64,000 bases of DNA from Petaurus breviceps papuanus (taxonomy: Eukaryota > Chordata > Mammalia > Diprotodontia > Petauridae), in NCBI GenBank assembly GCA_028583685.1, contig JAMXIF010000220.1:40550297-40614296 (forward strand), given 5' to 3'. Position 1 is the stretch's first letter; each line of letters starts with the position of its first letter. The position numbers and the translations under genes were made by a program. The notes under the pieces were generated by a model. The model was not told the DNA's origin, made no database searches, and saw only the letters and a program-made list of their open reading frames with translations. Shown one piece after another: positions 56,600 to 64,000 of this stretch.

Positions 56600-58688
56600 G
56601 GGTGTGGAAGCAAGATGGCAGAGTAGAGGAAGCACTCAGTCAAACTCTCTCAACATTCCCCTCCAAACAGCTTTGAAATTATATTTCAAACAGAAATCTT
56701 CAGCAAAAGGTCAGGTTAGACATTCTTTTAACCCAAGACCATTTAGGAGACTGGGAGGAGGGATCTATGACTGGGAATTTATTCCCATGTGTAGTTGTAT
56801 GTAGAGTGTAGGTGAATGAAACACCAATGGTGAGAGCAGCAGAAGCAGCAATAGTTTCAGGAGTTCCCAAACTAGAGATAATAAGGGAACATGGAAATTG
56901 ATCAGAAGAGATTATAGGGGACTCCACTGCTGGTACTGGAGGCAAGTCCAGTTGTTATTTGGCAATGCCTTTGCCTACATTCACTTCTAACTCACAGTCC
57001 AAGAGCAGAAAGGAACACTTTTGATCAAGAGGGAGCAGGGGTTCTGTGGAATGGTATTGATTTCAATCTCAAAAGATCAAACAAACAAAAACAGAATCTG
57101 ATGATAAAAAGCTGCTATGGTGATAGGGAAGATCCCCTTCCCAGAAGAAGATTATGAAGTCAAAACAGCTACAAGCAAAGCCTCAAAGGAAAAAAAAATC
57201 CATGAAAACCACAATGGCAGAGAAAAAGCAGGGGCTCACCTGAGCTCTCCCAAATTTCCCTCCACACTTTAAAAAATATATCAAAACAATTCTGGAATTA
57301 ATGACTCCATGAGAGATCAAGAAACTAAAACAAAAGCAAAAACAGAAAAAAAAATAGAAAAAATGTGAAATATTGCAGTAGAAAAACAACTGACTTGGAA
57401 AATAGATCAAAGAAGTATTGAACTACCTGGAAGCCATGATCAAAGACATAGCCTAGATAGCATATTTCAAAAATTGTCGAAGAAAATTGCCCACATATTT
57501 TAAAACAAGAGGGTAAAACAGAAATTAAAAAAAAACAACTGCAGATCATTACATGAAAATAATATCAAAATGAAAATTGCCCGGAATATTATAAACAAAT
57601 TCTAGAACTCCCAGGTAAAAGAGAAAATACGTTACGCAGACATAAACAAACCATTCAAATATCATGGAGCTATAGTCAGGAGCACATAAGATTTAGCAAC
57701 TACCCTGCTAAAGAAGCAAAGATCCCGCAATATAAAACTCCAAATGGCAAAACTACTAGGATTACAAGCAAGAATAATTTACCTAACAAAACCAAATATA
57801 ATCCTTCAAGGAAAAAATGAATATTCATGGAAAAGACTATCAAGTATTCCTGATGAAAAGTCCAGAGCAAAATAGCAACTTTGACATTCAAATATATGAC
57901 TCAAAGGAATCATAAAAAGGTAAATATGAAAGATAAATCATAAGATACTCAATAAGGCTAGACATATCTATATGGGAACGTGATACCTGTAACTTCTGAG
58001 AATATTATCATTATGAGGGTCGTTATAAGAATTCAACACAGGCAGAGGATGTGGGCATGAGTTTATGTTAGGAGGATGTAAAAAAAAGGGATGGAAAAGA
58101 CAAAGGAATTTCTCTGAGAAGTGAAAAGAGAAAGAAAAAAAATGGGAGAAATTATCTCACATAAAAAGGCCATACAAGGAAGAGTCTTTATAGTGGAGGG
58201 GAAAATATAGGAGTGGGGGACAGAAATGCTTGATCCTTGAACTCATAAATTGGTTCAAAGAGGGTAAATTTTACACACACACACACAAACACACACACAC
58301 GTAGATACATAAATCTATTTTAACCAAAAAAGAAGTAGTAGAAGGTGATAAGGGAAAAGGGGACGGGGAGGAAGGCAGTGGTCTGAAACTAAACTGACTT
58401 TAGAGGAGGGGCATAATAAAAAGAGAAAGAGAAGAATAAACAAAAGAAAATAGGACAGAGGGAAAAGCATAGTTAGCAAGTATAACTGCGAATGTGAATG
58501 GGATGAACTCAGCTATAAAACAGAGACAGCAGAATGGACTAGAGACCACGATCTAAAAATATGTTGTTTACAAGAAGCACACTTGAAAAATAGAGACATA
58601 TAAAGAATTAAATAAGGATCTGGAGCAGAATCTATTATAATTCAGCTGAAGTAAAAAAGGCAGGGGTAACAATCATAATTTCAGACAA
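56600..58688 (+). mobile_element. L1: 5' UTR, ORF1, inter-ORF region and ORF2 start
   Basis: Starts near GTGGAAGCAAGATGGCAGAG. ORF1 C-terminal text CATCATGGAGCTATAGTC-like appears near 57660. The CA tract is at 58272-58302. ORF2 opens at about 58485 (CTGCGAATGTGAATGGGATG) and runs to ACAATCATAATTTCAGACAAAG, where a MAR1 SINE replaces it. Broken throughout. Confidence 0.75.
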
Positions 58689-58689
58689 A

Positions 58690-58880
58690 GATATTGGGGT
58701 AAATTGCCTTTTCCTATTCTAGCTCATTTTATAGATGAAGAAATGAGGCAAACAGAGTTAAGTGACTTGGCCAGAGTCAAACAGCTATTAAGCATCTGAG
58801 GCCAGATTTGAACTCAGGAAAATGAATCTTCCTGACTTTAGGACCAGCATTTTATCTACTGTGCCACCTAACTATACAAA
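58690..58880 (-). mobile_element. MAR1-type SINE, partial
   Basis: TTGCCTTTTCCTATTCTAGC, ATAGATGAAGAAATGAGGC, AGCATCTGAGGCCAGATTTG and CTGTGCCACCTAACTAT. Confidence 0.8.
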
Positions 58881-59014
58881 TGATTTTTACCAAATATTCC
58901 AGTATATCATCCCAAATATACCAATTTATCTGTAGATTAGTTCATTCCTATACATTTGGTAAAAAAAAAATAAGAACAAAAACATTTGGGCATGTAAGGC
59001 CCATTTCACATGAC

Positions 59015-59390
59015 CTGAGTCAGTGAAATAGATTACACAATTCACAGCAGTAAATGACCATAGTAATCTGACTTAATAAACCCAAAGGACTGAGTTTGGG
59101 GAGTAAGAATTTACCATATGACAAAAATTGCTGGGAAAACTAGAAAGCAGTTTGGAAGAAACTTGGCCTATACCAACATACCATATCATACACCAAAATC
59201 AAAATGGATAAATGGATAAATAATTTAGACATGAAGGGTGATGTCATAAGTAAATTAGGGGAGCATAGCAAAATTTACCTGTCAGATATATGGATAAGGC
59301 AAGACCTAATGATTAAATAAGAGAAAGGATCACAGGAAGAAAAATGGATAGTTTTACTTATGTCACTTAAATAAAAACTTTGATTACCTA
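59015..59390 (+). mobile_element. L1 ORF2 fragment
   Basis: GACCATAGTAATCTGACTTA, AAATTGCTGGGAAAACTAG, CATACACCAAAATCAAAATGG and GATATATGGATAAGGC follow L1 ORF2. Homologous to 1469-1653 plus 4512-4740. Confidence 0.7.
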
Positions 59391-59894
59391 GCCTGTTCTG
59401 ATCTCAGTGCTATCATGGTGCACTGGTCACTGCTGCTTCCCAGGGCTTTCTAATATCCTGCGGCTATCTTTGGGGAACTTCTGTTTTTTTCTCCAGAGAG
59501 CCTTGCAGGCTACATGAGTCTCCAACCCATCACTTGTTTTCCTGGTCCTGGCTTTTTTGGTGGTCATTGTTTCTATTTCCCATGGAATTCTGGGTAACTT
59601 TTTCTGTGCTTCTGTAGAGGAAGAAGTTATTGGATATAGTTTCTCATTGGGTGCCTTAATCGTTACTCAGACTACTGTGAATTTCAGTGTTTTTTTGTTT
59701 TGTTTTGTTTTTTTGCAAAAATATGGGAGTTTAGTAATTTGCTTCCATTCAGAAAGTCATCTTAGCTGTAAGAAGTTCTTTGCTTTCTAAAGACTAATGT
59801 CCCTTTCCAGTTTTCAAGTCCTGTAATTTTAAAGGCCTACAACAGCTCTTTCTTCACTTGTTCAAAGTGTAAGTTTCTATTCTCTCTGTCTCTG

Positions 59895-59929
<35 letters not shown>

Positions 59930-60169
59930 GTATACATATATATATTCCTATTATGTGCAAGGCTTACTGTTGTAAATATAAAATCAACAATAAAATAGCT
60001 TTTTTCCCCAAGAAGTTACATTCTGTTGGAGAAAATTCTCTTTATTCCACCTAAGGGAACAAGCTCAAAATCATTCAAAAAGAAACACTCTATTTTACCA
60101 AAAATGTTTTATTTTTAAGAGAAAAAAGTATTTATAAAGCAAACCATACCTTTCTTTCTAGATATGTTT
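59391..60169. other. No gene; CT/TA microsatellite
   Basis: A (CT)n then (TA)n compound tract at 59880-59945. The plus ORF 59557-59790 has no motif. Confidence 0.5.
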
Positions 60170-60610
60170 CAATGAAATTTGAAGACAATCCATATTCCTA
60201 GTTTTTTAGTTGTCCCTCTAATTCTTCAGGCTCAAAATATAGGTTTCACTCTTGACTCTCCATTATTTCCAATCTGTTGCCAAGGACTTTCAATTTCACC
60301 TTTTTAACATTTTTCCAATAAATGCTCTTCTCTTCTGATACTGTCACCACCATAGTACAAGCCTTCATCACCTCACACCTTGATTACTATAATAGCCTGC
60401 TGGTGGGTCTGCCTACCTCAAATTTTTCCCTATTCCAATTCTTCCTTCATATAACCACTAAAGTGACTTTCTTAAAGTACCTGTATGAGCATGTCTCAAC
60501 CTCACTCAATAAGATCCATCGACTCCCAATCACTTCCTCAGATCAAATATAAAATCTTTTGTACTCTGGAAGCACATAGTAGGTGGTCAATAAACATTTG
60601 AATTAAGTGG
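60170..60610 (+). mobile_element. L2/CR1-clade LINE, ORF2 end and 3' tail
   Basis: The frame at 60322-60552 holds AFITSHLDYYNSLLVGLPTS, the LDYCNxLLxGLP signature near the end of RT-bearing ORF2 in CR1/L2-type LINEs. It is followed by ATAAGATCCATCGACTCCC and an L2-like CATAGTAGGTGGTCAATAAA terminus. Confidence 0.65.
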
Positions 60611-61479
60611 AAATGAAACAGTTTCAGAGATATTCTCTTAGGTGATAGGAAAGAAGTCACCTTTTTTTCCAAACCTTGTGGTCTTACCCATGTCCATGAA
60701 AAGAACAAGGGTCATTATATGAGTTAATTTAATGAGCTAGAATACCAAATAACGATAAGCTACCAACAAGTCATATCTAAACATCCCACCTCATTCCTCA
60801 GAGAAGAAACATGGTGGAGGAAGAAACATGGCAAAAACATAAACCCTCAGTGAAAGGTTATTTTAATATTGTAGTGCAATTAGAGACAAAATAGAAGACA
60901 GTCAGTCCTAGCTGACTTTGCTTAACTTGATTCCTGTTTACAAGCACCTACATAGTACCTTCCTTCTGCCCTAAAGAGCGATGAATTCCTGTCTGGCATG
61001 GGTACTTCTTATATATTTTGGTTCTAGCCTCCCAGAATGGCATCTTCTTGATGAGCGGTTCTGCCCATGTGCTCACTGCAGATATTCACAAAGAAGAATA
61101 ATCACAAATTACTATTCAGAATTGAGGAAACATGGGAAGCTTGCTGTGTATCACACAGGAACCACCTGGGCTTTGCTGTCGTGCTGATATTTTAAGTTAG
61201 AGAACAAACCTCACAGGCACAGTCATGGACAAGGCATATTGCAGGGCTCACTGATCAATCCAAGCCAAATCCTTCATAAGCTCTTGCAGTATGTAAGGCA
61301 TAACACTGTACTGTGGAGAACCAATGCCACAAAGGCAAAAGATGTCCTGGGCTCTAATTATCAGACTTTTCTGCCGTGAATGGGAGTGAGGTGGGAGTTG
61401 AGAAAACATATAGACAAAAAAGTTAAATACTACATGGTTAATTAAAGAGACAGAGGAAACTAAAAAGCAAGAGGACTGG
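60611..61479. other. No feature recognised
   Basis: Unique-looking sequence. The ORF at 60981-61187 lacks motifs and splice context. Confidence 0.5.
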
Positions 61480-61830
61480 GAAAGATTCCAGCAGGAGGTG
61501 ACTTAGAGTCATGAGTGAAGCCTAAGAGATGAGAGTACATTTCAGGAAGAGGGAACAGCCTAAACAGAAGCACTGAGGCAAGAGAGAGAATGCTGGTTTA
61601 GACTCAAGTGTCAAGTGTATGAACAGAAATAATATGTACTAAGCCTGGAAAGGTTGGAGTTAAATTGTCAAAGCCTTTATACGTCAAGCAGAAGAGTATA
61701 TATTCTGCACTAAAGGAAATAGGGAACCACTAAAGGCTATGCAGCAAAGGAGTCACACAATTTACTTGTGCTATAGAAAGATCATTTTGGCAGCTGGATT
61801 AGTAAAGGGGGACAAAAAGCAAATAGAGCA
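61480..61830 (+). repeat. Old interspersed repeat
   Basis: GATTCCAGCAGGAGGTGACT, AAATTGTCAAAGCCTTTATA, GGAACCACTAAAGGCTATGC and AGATCATTTTGGCAGCTGG: the 3' part of the family seen at 32270 and 52012. Confidence 0.55.
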
Positions 61831-62904
61831 AGAAACTATTTTTTCTTAATAGAATCTTGTGTGTGTGTATATATATATAGTATATTATTAATAATATATT
61901 ACATATATAAAAGGGAGAATTAACTTCACTAGGTAATAGAAGTCAATGGCATTGATAGTGTGTTATCAGTGGGGGTCAGCTGCTTCTTGTATTGTCTAGT
62001 GAATTTAAAGTTAGGATGATGAGTATTTGTAGTAATAAGGCATTAAAGCATTGACCTCTGAAGCCTAGGTAATCACTGGATAGAGGATTTCTTTGATTTT
62101 ATGTGAATTTTAATGACTCACAATAACATCTTGGTAAAGCTAAAATCTGTTATGAGACTAGAATTTCTAACCTAAAGGAGTATTCTTTTAGTTCTCTCTG
62201 TATGAATTGCAAATCTCAAGTGTAATTTTTGCATGAATTGGGTTTGGGGATTGGAGTTGGATGGAAACCATTAAGTTTTACATAATATTCTCTACTTTTT
62301 CTGGGATCTTTTTTTAGCCTATTCTAGATTTTTTTTCTTATTGCACTATTAAAATGTACCAATTATTTAGCTTGACCCTAATTTTCTCTAATACTAAGAC
62401 CTTTACAACAGAAAACAAACAAAAAAAAAGAAACTATTTTTTTCAAGACTCTAGGATAAAACTGATGAGGCTTTGAACTAAGGTAGTGTCTGTGTGATTT
62501 CTTTCTCCTTAACTTTGGGAATGTACAGTGGTTCTAGAACATGATAGTGCTGCCAGCTGAAGCTAGCCAGAAGTATAACTGGTAGACCTATGTTCTCATT
62601 TCTCAAATGATGTTATCATGGTGGTTCTGTAACATCATCCTTACTAATGTAGACTTCTGTTTTGCCTGTAGTATGAGTCTAAGGGTAGGCATTGAAATGA
62701 TTCCAAACTTGGCCAGGTGAAATTACTAAGAAGTTCCACTAGAAATGACTCAGGTTGAAACAGCCTGAGTGATAATGAAAGGAAAGATTGATTTTTATGC
62801 TAATGAGAGACCTTGTGTTCATACCATATGTTAATCAGTTGAAGGCGTGACTGATGATTAACATGGAGAAAAGATCACATAGGGGAAAACATGACCTGTT
62901 TTCA
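61831..62904. other. No gene; short GT/TA tract
   Basis: A (GT)/(TA) tract at 61856-61910. Otherwise nothing supported. Confidence 0.5.
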
Positions 62905-63015
62905 AGCATTTGAGAGGCTATCCTACTAAAGATGGGACTAACTTGCTCAACTTTACCCTAAAGGGCAGAACCAGGAGCAATGGGTGAATACTGTAAAGAA
63001 TTAAATTCAGACTTG
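62905..63015. repeat. Ancient amniote repeat fragment
   Basis: GAGGCTATCCTACTAAAGAT and AAAGGGCAGAACCAGGAGCA, then ATGGGTG: the same family as 7620-7935 in the opposite orientation. Confidence 0.45.
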
Positions 63016-63019
63016 ATGA

Positions 63020-63470
63020 AAGTGTACTCCCATGTCCCAATGCCCATTTGTATGGGACTCTCTCTTCATTTGGTAGAGATGAAGACCCTACCTTGCCTAA
63101 GAGTTGGTGAGAGGGGAAGAACATCAGCCTTCTTCAGTCTTCTTTGGGACTCCTCAACTTTCAAGTCTTCTTTGGTACTCTTCATGTGTCAACTCACTTC
63201 AGGCATACTTGGCTTCCAGCTTCAAGAGGAAAGGATGAAAGAGGTCAATCCCATTTCAGTTTGCTACACTAAAGGCTAAAGATAATTTCCCCCTAGATGA
63301 TATCTAAGACCCTCTCTCCTGGTTGAACTGAGTTCCTTTACTCTGTATTTTCTAGTATGTATTCTCATGTATTAACCTTCTCAGATGTCTGCTTTGCTAT
63401 GATTTGGAATAAATGTGTTTCTTCACTATTTACTATGTGTTACTCATTGTGGAACTAGTATTTGGTGGTC
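63020..63470 (+). mobile_element. Possible LTR
   Basis: GGAATAAATGTG (about 63408) lies 40-50 bases before a change to TTTGGTGGTCAAAG, which resembles the start of a primer-binding site. Starts near TGTACTCCC. A fossil, low certainty. Confidence 0.35.
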
Positions 63471-63734
63471 AAAGGGTCAAGCTTGGGGTTCTTCTCTCCC
63501 CAATAATGAAAAAAGTTACTGGGATTGAGATTAAACTTAATCAAATCTTCTAGACTAACCATATTTATGAAGAGGTATGGGTTTTGGACCCCTTCCCATT
63601 TGAACATTCCCATGAATTCCAAGAACCTAGCCCATGAGTTCAGATCCCTAGTGTTCACCTGAGACATCTGGCAAATAATCCTTTTAACTGCCCTTTCACT
63701 GTGGCCTTCATTGTCTGCACCTGGCCCCACCCTA

Positions 63735-64000
63735 GACCACTATTCCTTGATTCCATCTAGACCCACTTCTTGACCACTGTATATAAGATACATCTTGCCT
63801 CCCCCTATTAAATTGCTCAGATTTTAAAAATCTGACCAATAGGTCAGATTCACTAAGAAGCTTACCCACTCCAACCAGTGTTTTAATAAGCCTTATCTCT
63901 GACTGAAAGAAGGCTTGAGTTGAATTCTTTTGAGAGTGGACACATGTCTTTTGTCCTTGAATTTTGGGGTTCCTAGCACCTCTAGATCACAATATTTAAG
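63735..64000 (+). mobile_element. Possible LTR, cut by window end
   Basis: GTATATAAGATAC (about 63780) and TTTTAATAAGCC (about 63880) are spaced like an LTR promoter and polyadenylation signal, and TTTTGGGGTTCCTAGC (about 63962) could be the downstream edge. A fossil, family unassigned. Confidence 0.35.

Noticed and set aside
60981-61187. 68-codon plus-strand ORF with several Cys and Trp
   Set aside because: No known motif, no splice sites of note, and not supported by neighbouring exons.
63455-63730. 91-codon minus-strand ORF
   Set aside because: Lies antisense within an LTR-bounded stretch and shows no recognisable domain; probably chance.

Overview
The window reads as intergenic or intronic DNA of a marsupial mammal. 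The evidence is the repeat content: MAR1-type tRNA/CORE SINEs, a second tRNA-derived SINE of about 150 bp with a GGGGCGGCCAGGT-like head, L1 elements whose 5' end reads GGGGCAGAGCCAAGATGGC, half-L1 (ORF1-only) derivatives, old MIR-like CORE-SINEs, L2 tails and hAT-type MITEs. There is no Alu, B1 or B2. I cannot choose between an American and an Australian marsupial by eye. All family names come from memory of consensus sequences, not from a search.

Host coding content is sparse. The one confident gene is a pair of intact minus-strand exons (7050-7397 IgV, 6525-6797 IgC) of a butyrophilin/BTNL/Skint-like receptor, both phase 1-1 with consensus splice sites. No leader, transmembrane or B30.2 exon was found. 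An 87-codon minus-strand ORF at 40289-40552 is an unassigned candidate terminal exon or processed pseudogene. A decayed, near full-length 7SL (SRP) RNA copy lies at 29969-30262.

Layout. 1-6.1 kb: LTR fragment, MAR1, then a hAT MITE split by an L1 that is itself split by a complete half-L1 with a 17-bp target duplication. 6.1-9.5 kb: Ig exon pair and old repeats. 9.5-19 kb: successive L1 copies with nested 3'-end pieces. 19-28 kb: solo LTR, an intact-looking hAT MITE, two L1s, and SINEs with clear target duplications. 28-43 kb: half-L1 tail, an antisense LINE-like block, the 7SL copy, many old SINE and L2 remnants, a dimeric SINE and a 400-base assembly gap. 43-45 kb: an LTR-like block with a heptad-like tandem array. 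48.4-50.3 kb: a four-level nest whose innermost element carries a probable 3' transduction. 51-56 kb: L2, a second dimeric SINE, MIR-like pieces and a minus-strand solo LTR. 56-64 kb: another L1, L2, old repeats and LTR-like ends at the window edge.

No operon-like or cooperating gene set is present. The most informative material is the transposon biology: a SINE that moves as a tandem dimer, a 3'-transducing half-L1, and several L1 internal-deletion derivatives.
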